From positions 1 to 64,000 of the forward strand of contig JACPPF010000045.1 in assembly GCA_016191165.1 (NCBI GenBank): a DNA stretch of 64,000 nucleotides, in the 5' to 3' direction. Shown in pieces: positions 1 to 8,474 of the stretch (position 1 is the first letter of the stretch; every line of letters starts with the position of its first letter). A program made the position numbers and the translations under genes. The stretch is from Planctomycetota bacterium (lineage in GTDB: Bacteria; Planctomycetota; Planctomycetia; Gemmatales; Gemmataceae). The notes beneath the pieces were generated by a model that had not been told where the DNA came from, made no database searches, and worked only from the letters and a program-made list of their open reading frames with translations.

Positions 1-191
1 AATCCAAATCCTCACCGCGCCGATTCCGCGCGCTCCCCCGCGTCCACGGCCCACCGCCACCGCCGTCTGTCACCGACGGCGATCCGAACCCGCCGGCGTC
101 GGCGCGCGGCCGCCGGGAAGGCTCAGCAACGCAACTGCCTCGGAAATAAAGCTATGCTGCACGTGCCACGAAATGACACATCCCCATTTAC

Positions 192-254
192 GAGCCGCGA
201 CCGTAAGGGAGCGTTGGGCTCGTTCCCGCGCCCGCTCCCTTACGGTCGCGGCTC
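192..254. repeat. Perfect 22-bp inverted repeat, hairpin-forming
   Basis: Arms at 192-213 and 233-254 are exact reverse complements (gagccgcgaccgtaagggag...), separated by 19 bases. It lies in an otherwise gene-free stretch downstream of the redox operon. It could act as a transcription terminator for that operon or be one of the many dispersed hairpin repeats in this genome; there is no T run to decide. Confidence 0.85.
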
Positions 255-376
255 ATAACGACTGTGCCAATCCCGAGCGCGTATAGCAAATCAAGCAAAC
301 CCTTTTAAGCCAACTACTGCCTCGCGCTCCTCTACGGGTCGCGGCCAATCGCAATGCCGCTCGTCAAAGAGCACTT

Positions 377-448
377 GACCAGCCTCCAGCGCAAGCTGGG
401 GGGGTGTGAGGCTGCCCAAACCACCACCCTTGCGCGTGGGGCTGGTAT
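377..448. repeat. Dispersed repeat, copy 1 (GCGCAAGC-loop hairpin)
   Basis: The segment starts gaccagcc, contains ccagcgcaagctgggggggtg, continues gaggctgccc and ends near ggctggta. The same order of blocks recurs at 43542-43612 downstream of rpoC. The core can fold as CCAGC-GCAA-GCTGG. Two copies in 64 kb argue for a dispersed repeat family. Confidence 0.75.
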
Positions 449-475
449 CGCTCTGCTTGACGAACGGCATTGCGG

Positions 476-2926
476 CTAAACGTGTCCCTGTTTGGCGGCT
501 ATCGGCAGAAACGTGTCGTAAGTGACAAATCGCCGGTGGGCTGCCTCGTGCGGGCAGGCAGTGACGCACGCGGGCCGGGCGCCGAATTGCCCGCTACACA
601 TGTCGCATACGACCGCCAGGTTCATCACCCAGTCTTGCCGATAGTCGTCGCCGGCGACCGCTTGATCCACCACCGGGGGCACATATCCCGTCAGCCCCAC
701 ATCGAGCAACATCTCGCCGTAGGTCGATTTCGCCAGCGACAGCGTGACAACGATCTCGTTCGCCCCGGAACGTAGCGCCGCCTGCGGAGGCGCCTCGTCG
801 GGCAGCATGTCCGGCGCCTTCTCGTTGACATGCGACAGCATCGCTTCGTGGGTCCAGCCCCTCTGCTTTGCTTCCTTCGCATCAAGCCTGCGCAGTGCGA
901 TCGCCTGGCCGTTGAGTCTCGCGCCCAGGTCCATTGCCGAGGAATCGAGGTGCAAAAGAAACGATTTGCTTCGAGAAGTCTCGGCCGCGGACAGGTCGAA
1001 TGCGAAGGTGAATTCGATCGGCTGGTCCGGTCGATACCAGGCCCGGAAATCGCGGTCATGGCGGAAGGGGGTTGAGGCGGGGCCCCGATCGCTTGCGCTC
1101 CCGGCTGGTTGATGACGCCAGCCGAAGGCGCCGCGCGGGATAACGCCGATCGGGTGCATCTGGATCGCGTTGTAGGGGCAGTTGACGGCACAGCGCGTGC
1201 AGCCGATGCACCAGTCCTCGATGACGATTTGGCCGTTGTCCCCTTTGTGGATGGAACCGACTGGGCAGCCGATCAAACAAACGGGATCCTTGCATTGCCG
1301 GCAGGTCGAGGGGACGAGGTAGTTCTTGACGCGATCTTGTTCAAAAAGCTGAACGCGCGGGCCATCAAGGAAGAGCCGGCTGCGCCGGTCGCGCGGCCCG
1401 CTGTTGCCAAGGATTGGTAGCCAGTCGAACCAGCCGGGCGTGTGGCTCTCGACGCACGCCTCGACGCACTTGTCGCAGCGTGTGCAGCGGTCGAGGTCGA
1501 TCAACATCAACTTCTGCCCCTGAATCAGGCCCAACTCGTCGAACTGCTGATTGATCGCCTGCTGCTGCCAGATCGGCAGACTCATGCGTTCGGTGGTGGC
1601 GGCCTGACGCTGCTGGGATACGGCCTTGACGCGCGCCTCGGTTGGTCTGGCGGCGGCGGCGGCGACTTTCTGATACAGGGCCGTGTTGACGAAAACCAGG
1701 CGCACGCCGCCGTAACGGTCATCGGATTGCCCGTAGGCGACGCAGGTCGCCGTCCGCGGGCTCCCCTCGTACATGCCGATCTCGCCGATCAACGATGACT
1801 CGGCATCGGTAGCGCCCGCCAGTGCAGCCCACTCCGGCGCCGAGCGATACGCGATCACCCGCGCCGGCTCGATGCCATAAGGCACGATCACGCCTGGCAA
1901 GACCGCTTCCAGCACCTGCCGATTAAATCGCCGAATCTGGTCCGGGTCCTCCTTCTTGGCGGCGGCGATCTGCTTCGCCTCATCCGCCCACGCCGCAGCC
2001 GGGCCCGTGAACGCGAAACCGATCCGGGCCGCGAAATCCTTCTTCTTGAGCAATTCGTTGACGGCGTAAAGCAATTCTTGCCGGTTGTCCGCGGGGCAGG
2101 TTGCCAAAAGCGGCCCAAGCCTGGCATGCGCGGCAATGCCGGCAAGGAACCCGGGCCAATCGGCAATCGTGTCCTTGCCCAGCAAGGTCGACAGGTTCTT
2201 CACGATTTTCACGAACCCGCTGCGAATGAGGTAGAGCCCGTTGGGGCGATCGTGCTCTTCCAGAATCATTTCGCCGGGCTTGAACGACAGCAACTCAACC
2301 CCGTCGCACAACTCCGCGTAGGCGGCATCGGGCAGGTTGCGGAACAGTTCCAGGTTGCGCAGGTGCAGTTCGAGAAAGCGCTTGCGGTAAATCTCGTCGA
2401 GTTGATTGCGAAACGACCCGGTGTTGATCTTGTCGAGCACGTTGCGGAGGAATTCCAGCGCATAGCATTCGCGCTCGGCCCGGACTGTCGCCGAGCGCGG
2501 GATGCGGTACAGGCAGCTCATTTCGCCGAACAATTCGCCGGCGCCGCCATAAACCGTCTGCGTCGTCGGTTTCTTGCCCGCGCGATCGACGCGCGTCACC
2601 GAAATCACGCGCTCGCTCGCTCCGTTGGCCGACAACGCGGGCAGCTTCAGAGCCTCGGCCTCCGGCTCGGTGAGCACATAGAACGCGGTGTAGCCCGGAT
2701 CGTCCTGGTTGCAGATTTCTTCCCCGGCCACGAAGCGGCGCAGGACGATCGTGCCGGGCAGGGCGCGCAGATCGATGCGCTCATACTTCACATCCTTGAA
2801 CAGCGACACGCCCTTGAGTTGTTCATACGTGATCTCGCCGGCGCCGGTTTGGGTGTCGGAAATGCGATGTTCCCGCGCATTGCGCGGCTCCAGGCGAGCG
2901 GGCGGCTTGACGACGCGAGGGGGCAT
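476..2926 (-). CDS. Tandem cyclic-nucleotide-binding domains fused to a four-cluster DmsB/NrfC-like ferredoxin
   Basis: The 816-residue protein starts at an ATG. Two cNMP-binding domains come first (about 37-165 and 190-420, the second with a large insertion). Each keeps a phosphate-binding-cassette signature: LFGE...PRSATV in the first and IGE...PRTATC in the second. The C-terminal half has four Cys groups: CxxCxxCxxxC at 481, CxxCxxxxCxxxCP at 542, CxxCxxCxxxCP at about 574, and CxxC..CxxxCP near 770. That is the pattern of electron-transfer subunits such as DmsB/NrfC. A beta-rich segment of about 150 residues separates clusters 3 and 4. It is the last gene of a redox operon after a multihaem cytochrome and a b-type membrane protein. 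Inferred role: electron relay controlled by a cyclic nucleotide. No signal peptide is seen, so it is probably cytoplasmic. Confidence 0.88.
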   Translation of the reverse strand: MPPRVVKPPARLEPRNAREHRISDTQTGAGEITYEQLKGVSLFKDVKYERIDLRALPGTIVLRRFVAGEEICNQDDPGYTAFYVLTEPEAEALKLPALSANGASERVISVTRVDRAGKKPTTQTVYGGAGELFGEMSCLYRIPRSATVRAERECYALEFLRNVLDKINTGSFRNQLDEIYRKRFLELHLRNLELFRNLPDAAYAELCDGVELLSFKPGEMILEEHDRPNGLYLIRSGFVKIVKNLSTLLGKDTIADWPGFLAGIAAHARLGPLLATCPADNRQELLYAVNELLKKKDFAARIGFAFTGPAAAWADEAKQIAAAKKEDPDQIRRFNRQVLEAVLPGVIVPYGIEPARVIAYRSAPEWAALAGATDAESSLIGEIGMYEGSPRTATCVAYGQSDDRYGGVRLVFVNTALYQKVAAAAARPTEARVKAVSQQRQAATTERMSLPIWQQQAINQQFDELGLIQGQKLMLIDLDRCTRCDKCVEACVESHTPGWFDWLPILGNSGPRDRRSRLFLDGPRVQLFEQDRVKNYLVPSTCRQCKDPVCLIGCPVGSIHKGDNGQIVIEDWCIGCTRCAVNCPYNAIQMHPIGVIPRGAFGWRHQPAGSASDRGPASTPFRHDRDFRAWYRPDQPIEFTFAFDLSAAETSRSKSFLLHLDSSAMDLGARLNGQAIALRRLDAKEAKQRGWTHEAMLSHVNEKAPDMLPDEAPPQAALRSGANEIVVTLSLAKSTYGEMLLDVGLTGYVPPVVDQAVAGDDYRQDWVMNLAVVCDMCSGQFGARPACVTACPHEAAHRRFVTYDTFLPIAAKQGHV

Positions 2927-2958
2927 GGTCCGTCCTCATTCGTTTCAACAGCGCGTGA

Positions 2959-3035
2959 AAGGCGAGCGTCGCGGCGTAAGCCCGACGTGGTTTCGGCCGC
3001 GCACACGTCGCGCTTACGCCGCGCCGCTCGCCCTT
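2959..3035. repeat. Imperfect inverted repeat between cytochrome and ferredoxin genes
   Basis: Arms of about 30 bases (2959-2988 and 3005-3035) share ggcgtaag and ggcgag blocks in inverted orientation. The right arm runs into the last codons of the multihaem cytochrome gene. It may stabilise or partly terminate the operon transcript, or simply be a dispersed repeat. Confidence 0.7.
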
Positions 3036-4410
3036 AGCGCTCGTGATACCGGTGACACTCGACACAGGCATTGCGGGCCGCGCCAGGCCCCTTGTGGCAT
3101 TGCTGGCAGGTTTGCAGCGTCGGCAGGAGAATGTCCGCCGTCGTCTCGCTGTGGGCCACCTTCACGCCCGCGGCGTTCTTGTCGTGGCAATCCACGCACG
3201 CCATCGTGCGGTGACTGCCGTGGTTGAAGACGCTGTGCCGATACCAGCGCTCCGGGATCAGCGTTTTCTGGTAGACGGGCAGGCCATCGCGCTGGCCGTT
3301 TTCAATGTGGCAATGACTGCATCCGGTCAGCTTCTCGTGCTTGCCCCATTGCTTGTTCATGAACAGGACGGCTTCGGTCTTCTTCACCTGATCGCTGGCC
3401 CAACTCCATTGCACCTCGGTCACCGGCTGCCACGGCAACGGCCTGGGCACGCTCGGCGCGCCCTGGCGAAGGACAAGCTTGTGCTGCTGCGCGAAAGCAA
3501 CCAGCCGATCGCGCAGGACCGCACGCACCACCGCCGGCTCGCGGTGCGGGAGCGGAGTCCCGCTGAACTTCACAGCCGCGGCTCTCAGGTCGCCCGCAAA
3601 ATCCCCGACGAGTGCGGCGTTGAGCGCGTGGCAGCGAGCGCAATGGTTCTCGTAGACAATGGGCTTCACGTACCGGCGTTCCGCGTCCATCTGATGACAG
3701 TCGGCACAAGCCAACTGCGCGCCGAGGCCGGCGAGGTCGTTCCTGCCGGCATTCTTCAGGGCGACGCGCAACGATTCCAGATCGAGATCGAGATGGGCCT
3801 TGTGGTTGAACTTGATCTTGGCGCCGTCGCGCTTGCCCGGGGCGGCCGGCTGGAACTCCGGATGATCGCGATGGAAGTTCGTGATGGCGCCGTGAAACGC
3901 GGTCGTCTGCCCAGGTTGGAGATGGCCTGGCAACTCACCGTGGCAAGCCGTGCAGTTCCGGTCAGGCACCTGTTTCGCCACCATCTCCTGACCAAGATGT
4001 TCGCGATGGCAACTCGCGCACTCCGGCTCGCGCGCTTGCTTCGCATGATGAGCGGCGCCCTCATGGCATTCCCGGCAGCGTTGATTGGATACCGACGCTT
4101 GCTCGCATCCGAACAGACGCGACACCGGTTGAAACAGGCGATCGTGGCAATTCGAGCAATCGCGATTCAGGGCCGCGTGCGCCTGCGAAACCGGGCCGGC
4201 CTGATGGACACGCTGAAATCCCGGCACGAAACTCGCCAGGCTCGCCAGCGTGGCCAGCAACGTGACCGCCAGCGTGAGGTAGAACCGCCGCGCGCGCAAG
4301 GTACGTGGCCGACGAAAATAGTCGAGCGCGTTCCAGCGCGCGAAATCCTGCGGGTAGGGACATTCGTCCTTTTTCTTGTCCTCAAAATCGCGGCGTTGGG
4401 ATGAGAGCAT
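3034..4410 (-). CDS. Membrane-anchored decahaem c-type cytochrome
   Basis: The 458-residue protein has one hydrophobic segment near residues 42-64, a likely uncleaved anchor. It then has ten CXXCH haem c motifs: CSNCH, CRECH, CASCH, CTACH, CADCH, CARCH, CSHCH, CVDCH, CQQCH and CVECH. Many extra His residues could serve as distal ligands. The domain should lie outside the cytoplasmic membrane, since c-haem is attached there. GAGGAAAGG precedes the ATG. It sits between a b-type membrane protein (4459-5307) and the cNMP/ferredoxin fusion (476-2926) on the same strand. The three together resemble quinol-linked electron-transfer complexes built from FeS, cytochrome b and multihaem c subunits. The exact substrate is unknown. 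Confidence 0.9.
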   Translation of the reverse strand: MLSSQRRDFEDKKKDECPYPQDFARWNALDYFRRPRTLRARRFYLTLAVTLLATLASLASFVPGFQRVHQAGPVSQAHAALNRDCSNCHDRLFQPVSRLFGCEQASVSNQRCRECHEGAAHHAKQAREPECASCHREHLGQEMVAKQVPDRNCTACHGELPGHLQPGQTTAFHGAITNFHRDHPEFQPAAPGKRDGAKIKFNHKAHLDLDLESLRVALKNAGRNDLAGLGAQLACADCHQMDAERRYVKPIVYENHCARCHALNAALVGDFAGDLRAAAVKFSGTPLPHREPAVVRAVLRDRLVAFAQQHKLVLRQGAPSVPRPLPWQPVTEVQWSWASDQVKKTEAVLFMNKQWGKHEKLTGCSHCHIENGQRDGLPVYQKTLIPERWYRHSVFNHGSHRTMACVDCHDKNAAGVKVAHSETTADILLPTLQTCQQCHKGPGAARNACVECHRYHER

Positions 4411-4458
4411 TGGGCCTTTCCTCGCCGGCCGTTAAACGAACGCCAAGCCGCGAGCGGC

Positions 4459-5307
4459 TTAATAGTAGAGGGTCATCAGGGCATGGGCGATCATCATCAC
4501 CAGCATCGCAGCCGACAGCGGGACATGCAAGTATAACCAGCCGTGCAGCATTCGATGCAGGTTTTCCTGGCGCGCCAGCCGGCGGCGCTCGTTGCAGTAT
4601 TCTTCGAGGCGCGAAAGCAAGAGTTTGATCGGCGCATCCTCCTGGTCCGCGCCGGGAAGCGCGCGCATTTGCGCGAAGATCTGCGTCGTCTTGCTGGCGT
4701 CCGCCAGGAGCGGTTCGCGCGAGGGCCATTCAAGAAAGGGCCGCACGACCTCGTCGTACCAGCGTTTGATTCGCTCGCGGGTCGCCGGCGGGGCCGCGCC
4801 GCAACTCCCGTCCACCACGCGATCCGCCTTCGCGCGCAGGGCCACGCAGACGTTGGGGATTTGCTCATAGGGAACTTCGCACGGCACCTCGATGGTCAGC
4901 CAACGCGGCAAGAATTGCTGAAGGATCAAGCCGGCGATTCCGGTAGCTGTCGCCAGGAAAAACACCAGGTAAAGGAGCTGCTCGAACCACCCGCCAAATC
5001 GCAGTCCGCTATGGCAAAGAACCAGGACAAAGCTCAACAGACCGAGCCAGATATGCCCCTTGAGCCAGAACGCCCGGCAGCCGATGAACCACCAGCTGGG
5101 CACGAAGCGCAGGGCCGCGAGCAACCAGCAGAAGATAACGATCCCGCCGCCGAGAAGGCCGTAGATCAGGCCAACCTGGCTTCCGCCGGAGAGTGTTTCG
5201 GGACCGTCCGGTTCGAGCCAAACTCGCACGCCGATGGCGAAGAGCGCGAGGCCGAGAGTCGTCCCGCCCCAGAGGGAAAGATGCCGTGGATCGTTGTAGA
5301 GAAGCAA
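4459..5307 (-). CDS. b-type cytochrome-like integral membrane subunit
   Basis: The 282-residue protein has about five hydrophobic segments: near residues 12-30, 45-67, 85-105, 110-132 and the C-terminal 258-282. His residues lie inside or at the ends of helices (GHIWLG, CHSGLRFGG, HVPLSAAML and IAH), as expected for haem b ligation. The start appears to be TTG, preceded by GAGG at a spacing of 7; no ATG or GTG fits better. It is the first gene of the operon with the decahaem cytochrome and the cNMP/ferredoxin fusion. Inferred role: quinone-interacting membrane anchor moving electrons between periplasmic c-haems and the cytoplasmic ferredoxin. The family assignment is by topology and His placement only. 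Confidence 0.75.
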   Translation of the reverse strand: MLLYNDPRHLSLWGGTTLGLALFAIGVRVWLEPDGPETLSGGSQVGLIYGLLGGGIVIFCWLLAALRFVPSWWFIGCRAFWLKGHIWLGLLSFVLVLCHSGLRFGGWFEQLLYLVFFLATATGIAGLILQQFLPRWLTIEVPCEVPYEQIPNVCVALRAKADRVVDGSCGAAPPATRERIKRWYDEVVRPFLEWPSREPLLADASKTTQIFAQMRALPGADQEDAPIKLLLSRLEEYCNERRRLARQENLHRMLHGWLYLHVPLSAAMLVMMIAHALMTLYY

Positions 5308-5376
5308 AGCGCCGCCTCGCTTTCAGCCCGGAACATGGGCGTTATCATATGATGCGGCGCGGGCGGAGGCGAACGG

Positions 5377-6006
5377 CTAAACAATGCCGCGCTCCCGCAA
5401 ATACGCGATCAGCGCCGCCGCCGCCTGAGGAGGCGACGTGCCGGTCGCATCCACCGTCACCTCCGGCTGGGTTGGCGGTTCGTACGGGTCGTCGATCCCG
5501 GTGAACCCAAGCCCCTGGCCTGACGCCAGCGCCGCCCGCGCTTTCTTGTACAACCCTTTCGGATCGCGCGCCTCGCAGGTCTCGATCGGCGTTGCGCAAT
5601 AGACTTCGATGAACGGCAACTCCGCCGCGACATGCAAGGCGCGCACCTGATCGCGGTTCCGCCGATACGGGCTGATGAAACTCGCCAGCGTGATGACCCC
5701 GGCATCCGCGAACAGCCGGGCAACCTCGCCGATGCGGCGAATGTTCTCTTCCCGGTCGTCGGCGGTGAAGCCGAGGTTCTTGTTCAGCCCGTGCCGAATG
5801 TTGTCGCCATCGAGGACGTACGCCAGCCTGCCGGCTTGAATGAGGACATGTTCGAGGGCAAACGCGATGGTGCTCTTGCCTGAGCCGGACAGCCCGGTGA
5901 ACCAGAGGGTGCAGCCCTTCTGCCTGAGCAGCGCCTGCCGCTCATCGCGGCCGACGTGGCCTTGATGGAAGGTGATGTTGGTAGCCTTGATGTCGTTCTT
6001 TTGCAT
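5377..6006 (-). CDS. cysC: Adenylylsulfate (APS) kinase
   Basis: The 209-residue protein phosphorylates adenosine 5'-phosphosulfate to PAPS, the sulfate-activation step after ATP sulfurylase. Visible features are the P-loop FTGLSGSGKST, the motif DGDNIRHGLN, the segment FTADDREENIRRIGEVA, the FISPYRRNRDQVR substrate region and the GLYKKAR segment. All are typical of CysC, and the length matches the stand-alone enzyme. The ATG at 6006 is chosen because the longer upstream frame runs antisense to the neighbouring plus-strand gene. No ATP sulfurylase or reductase is next to it. In planctomycetes an isolated cysC may supply PAPS for sulfotransferases, but that is inference. Confidence 0.96.
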   Translation of the reverse strand: MQKNDIKATNITFHQGHVGRDERQALLRQKGCTLWFTGLSGSGKSTIAFALEHVLIQAGRLAYVLDGDNIRHGLNKNLGFTADDREENIRRIGEVARLFADAGVITLASFISPYRRNRDQVRALHVAAELPFIEVYCATPIETCEARDPKGLYKKARAALASGQGLGFTGIDDPYEPPTQPEVTVDATGTSPPQAAAALIAYLRERGIV

Positions 6007-6144
6007 CGGTGAGTTATCTTGGGGTGGACTTTCCAGGTAATCATACCGCTGGCGCGCCGGTTCGGCGCGTTTAGCCGTGGCCCGAAGGGGAGCGCGGGCG
6101 GAAGGACGCACACGCCATATAATGGAAGGAGATTGGAGGAACCG

Positions 6145-7056
6145 ATGCCGGATGCAGCGCCGCCGACTCCCGGGCCCCGGGCCGAGCTTTTGTATTGTTT
6201 CTGCCGCTTGCAAATGCCCGCGGTGAATCTGCCGCCGGAGCGCTGTGAGCATCACTTGCAGCGAACGCTGGTGTTGTATCAGCAAAAGGTGACCGAGCCG
6301 ATCACCTGGGAGAAGTACCTCGATCATCTCTACCCGCTGGATTGGTTCCTGGCCTCGGCCTGTCTGGAGGGAAATCGCTCGGCCTGGGAGTTGTTGTTCG
6401 CCTCGCGCGCGGGGCGCAGTGACTGCCTGCTGATGGACGCCCTGCGCGCCCGTGCCGCCCGGCTCTATCCGCGCGACGAGGAACGGCAGGACACCGCGGT
6501 CGCCGACTTTTGGGGCCATCTGTGCATTTCGGAAACGCCCGGCTCCGTTCCGGTGATGGCGCGATTCGATGGCCAGCGCCCACTGATCCCCTGGCTGATC
6601 CGCGTGTTCCAGAACTGGCACATCTCGCAACTGCGCAAGCACGCGCCGGCGCAGGCGCTGCCCGACGACGACCTGGCGATGCCGATGCAGGCGAACCAGG
6701 AGATCGACACGCGCTGGCGCGAGGTGTTCGCCGAGGCAACCGGGGACTGGTTGGCGGGCATCAGCGACGAGGAGGTTTTGCTTCTGGGTTTGCGCGTCCG
6801 CTATCGCATGAGCCAGCGCGAGGTCGCCCAGTTTTTGAAGGTGCATGAAGGGACCATCTCACGCCGCACCGATCAACTGCGCGAGCAATGCCTGCAACAT
6901 ATCGCCAAACACCTCACCCAGGCCGGCTGGACCGGTGACGACCTGTTTGAGCTCATCCGCACCGAAATGATCAGCCGCCTGCTCGACGCCCCGCGCCTCT
7001 CGGTGGACGCCGTGGCCCGAATTCTCGCGAAGAAGGGGAAGATGGCGCCGGGATAG
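6145..7056 (+). CDS. Sigma-70-like factor / HTH regulator
   Basis: The 303-residue protein starts at ATG 6145 with ggagg six bases upstream; the reading frame extends further left but without a ribosome site. The middle segment (PLIPWLIRVFQNWHISQLRKHA) resembles sigma region 2. The segment VLLLGLRVRYRMSQREVAQFLKVHEGTISRRTDQL resembles region 4, with the helix-turn-helix in REVAQFLKVHEGTISRR. About 90 further residues of unknown fold follow. It probably directs RNA polymerase to specific promoters, but no anti-sigma gene is adjacent. It is divergent from cysC. The last bases of this gene recur in a duplicated block at about 12771-12815. Confidence 0.72.
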   Translation: MPDAAPPTPGPRAELLYCFCRLQMPAVNLPPERCEHHLQRTLVLYQQKVTEPITWEKYLDHLYPLDWFLASACLEGNRSAWELLFASRAGRSDCLLMDALRARAARLYPRDEERQDTAVADFWGHLCISETPGSVPVMARFDGQRPLIPWLIRVFQNWHISQLRKHAPAQALPDDDLAMPMQANQEIDTRWREVFAEATGDWLAGISDEEVLLLGLRVRYRMSQREVAQFLKVHEGTISRRTDQLREQCLQHIAKHLTQAGWTGDDLFELIRTEMISRLLDAPRLSVDAVARILAKKGKMAPG

Positions 7057-7091
7057 TCCCGCAGCCCAGTCCAGTATCAAGCCTTGCCACC

Positions 7092-7120
7092 TTAGCATTT
7101 CTTAATATTTTGGGCATAAT
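7092..7120 (+). promoter_or_regulatory. Candidate promoter of module copy 1 (TTAGCA-N17-CATAAT)
   Basis: A -35-like TTAGCA at 7092-7097 and CATAAT at 7115-7120 are 17 bases apart. The whole block from the cttagcatttcttaat segment to the ATG is almost unchanged in the second module copy near 12827-12879, where the -10 reads CCTTAT. Conservation between diverged copies supports a function. Confidence 0.45.
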
Positions 7121-7210
7121 CCTTTTCCCAGAAAGGTATTGCCATGCGACCCGTTGATTCACGTCCCCGCAAAAACAGCAGACAACAAATTCGAGGCACA
7201 CCATGCGCTA

Positions 7211-7221
7211 CCCCCCCCCCC
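7211..7221 (+). repeat. Homopolymeric C tract (11 C) inside coding sequence
   Basis: Eleven consecutive C lie 22 codons into the gene. The homologous tract in the second copy (12946-12955) has ten. One base of difference decides the reading frame, as in phase-variable genes. Confidence 0.85.
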
Positions 7222-7595
7222 AACAATTCTCTTGACCGGTGAACGGCACGACGACCGCATCCGAATCGACCTGGATGGAGCGCCGGTTTGGCTGGCGGTG
7301 GGGTCGCTGGAAACTCTGGTCGAATTGCTTGTCGCGCGGATCAACCTGGAGTCTGGCTATCTGCCAGTTCATCCGGTGGCCATCCATCGGTTGCGGCGCG
7401 CCCGCGACAAGGTCGGCGGCGACGGTTACGGAAAACATCTTATACCGACCGGCGCCAAGGCGGAATACCGCCTGACGATTCCGCGCGCCGAGTTTGGCGA
7501 GCGCGTCGGCGTCACGCCTTGTTTCTCGGAACTCGCCGAATTGAAAATCATTTCCGCGGAACAACTCCAGGTGATTCAGACCACATGCGCCCGCA

Positions 7596-7642
7596 GTAAT
7601 CGCCAGGTAATCTGCGGTAATCGCACCGTAATCGAGCGGTAA
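7596..7642 (+). promoter_or_regulatory. Five TAAT direct repeats at ~11-bp spacing (operator-like array), copy 1
   Basis: TAAT elements, mostly GGTAAT or CGTAAT, begin at 7597, 7608, 7618, 7629 and 7640, giving spacings of 11, 10, 11 and 11. The array ends on the -35 box of the next promoter. Direct repeats of 11 bp on one face of the helix are the known binding pattern of PhoB/OmpR-type regulators. The winged-helix-like gene just upstream is an obvious candidate ligand. Confidence 0.7.
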
Positions 7643-7672
7643 TTGACAGGAGCAGACGAGCAGGCGCATAAT
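7643..7672 (+). promoter_or_regulatory. Sigma70-type promoter TTGACA-N18-CATAAT, copy 1
   Basis: Consensus -35 TTGACA at 7643-7648 and CATAAT at 7667-7672 are 18 bases apart. The same boxes and spacing occur in the second module (13379-13408) although the spacer differs. It would drive the secreted-protein gene at 7731 with a leader of about 50 bases. Confidence 0.75.
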
Positions 7673-7730
7673 CCTCCTCGTTGGGGTGGAGTCGGTACGG
7701 CAAACTCGGAAACGCATCAGGAGATTCATC

Positions 7731-8249
7731 ATGACACAACTTCGGCTCGGTTTGTTGGTTATCGCTTGTTTTGCGCTCGCAACGACGGCGCGGGCGGCGC
7801 CGGCGGTCAAGCTTGACACGAAAGGTGTGACTAACGAGAATAATGCCGCCAAAGTTTCCTATGTCGTAACGGAGGGCAAACTCACGGTCCTCAATTGGCT
7901 TGTGGAGTTGGTAATCGACGGAAACAATATCAACGTGGCCAACTGCACTATCACGCAAAGTGACATGGGGACAAAAGGTACTGCGACGGCCCCGATCAAC
8001 CTGAAGGCCGGAACATACAAGGTCAAAATCAAGGTCAAACTCAGTGACGACTCCACGGTAACCGACGAACGTGATGTGACGTTTTTCAAGGAAGACGAGG
8101 GATCGCCACCGCCGCCTCCGCCATTCTTGCCCTGGAATTTTGAAGGTGAAATCCTCCAGGCCCCTTGGCATCCGGCCCGTGCAGATTTGGCCTTGCCAGA
8201 AGACAACACCGTTGGGGTTTTTTGTTTGGCATTGGGGTGGTTACATTAA
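7731..8249 (+). CDS. Small secreted protein with beta-rich body
   Basis: The 172-residue protein starts at ATG 7731, behind aggag. The signal peptide is MTQLRLGLLVIACFALATTARA, probably cleaved after ARA. The body alternates polar and hydrophobic residues like a beta sandwich, with VVTEGKLTVLNWLVELVIDG and APINLKAGTYKVKIKVKL. It is followed by a run of six prolines and a Trp/Pro-rich tail. I do not recognise the family. It lies directly under the TAAT-array promoter and before a DUF1559 pseudopilin. The equivalent position in the second module is taken by two different secreted proteins. Confidence 0.72.
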   Translation: MTQLRLGLLVIACFALATTARAAPAVKLDTKGVTNENNAAKVSYVVTEGKLTVLNWLVELVIDGNNINVANCTITQSDMGTKGTATAPINLKAGTYKVKIKVKLSDDSTVTDERDVTFFKEDEGSPPPPPPFLPWNFEGEILQAPWHPARADLALPEDNTVGVFCLALGWLH

Positions 8250-8474
8250 TGCGTGGCCCTGACAATCAGAGTCACTCCAACGCCTTTTGGTGCCAGCCGA
8301 ACGGGCAATGGCGCGCCGACACGCCCGGGTTGTTGTTTCACCTGGGCATCCCGTTTCCCTTTCTCCGCAACACGGCCAAGATTCGCCTTTCGACCGGGTT
8401 GCGTGCGAATTCGACGGCGGGCCGTTTGAGCCAGCCAAAAAAATGCCAGCCCAACGATCAGGAGGGAACGATCG

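Larger units (their letters stand above)
1..475. other. Intergenic stretch without a supported gene
   Basis: No reading frame here looks like a protein. It contains the 22-bp inverted repeat at 192-254 and a hairpin repeat at about 377-448 (ccagcgcaagctggggg core) that recurs at 43542-43612. The redox operon on the minus strand ends at its right edge. Confidence 0.6.
7144..7642 (+). pseudogene. Winged-helix-like protein, copy 1, out of frame at a poly-C tract
   Basis: This is a paralogue of 12879-13334. From the equivalent ATG at 7144 the frame is lost at a run of 11 C (7211-7221); the other copy has 10 C and stays in frame. A TTG at 7139 would read the body in frame but has no convincing ribosome site. 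The body contains a block LVELLV..VHPVAIHRLRRA..GKHLIPTGAKAEYRL that resembles the C-terminal DNA-binding winged helix of OmpR/PhoB regulators. It may be a broken gene or one switched on by slippage of the C tract. The 3' end runs through a TAAT direct-repeat array. No database check was possible. Confidence 0.6.

Noticed and set aside
2078..4404. Long plus-strand open frames (319 and 453 codons) opposite the redox operon
   Set aside because: They are mirror frames of GC-rich coding DNA; the minus strand carries clear haem and iron-sulfur motifs.
6006..6846. Minus-strand extension of the APS kinase frame to 489 residues
   Set aside because: The extra 280 residues lie antisense to the sigma-like gene and have no domain; the ATG at 6006 gives a normal-length CysC.
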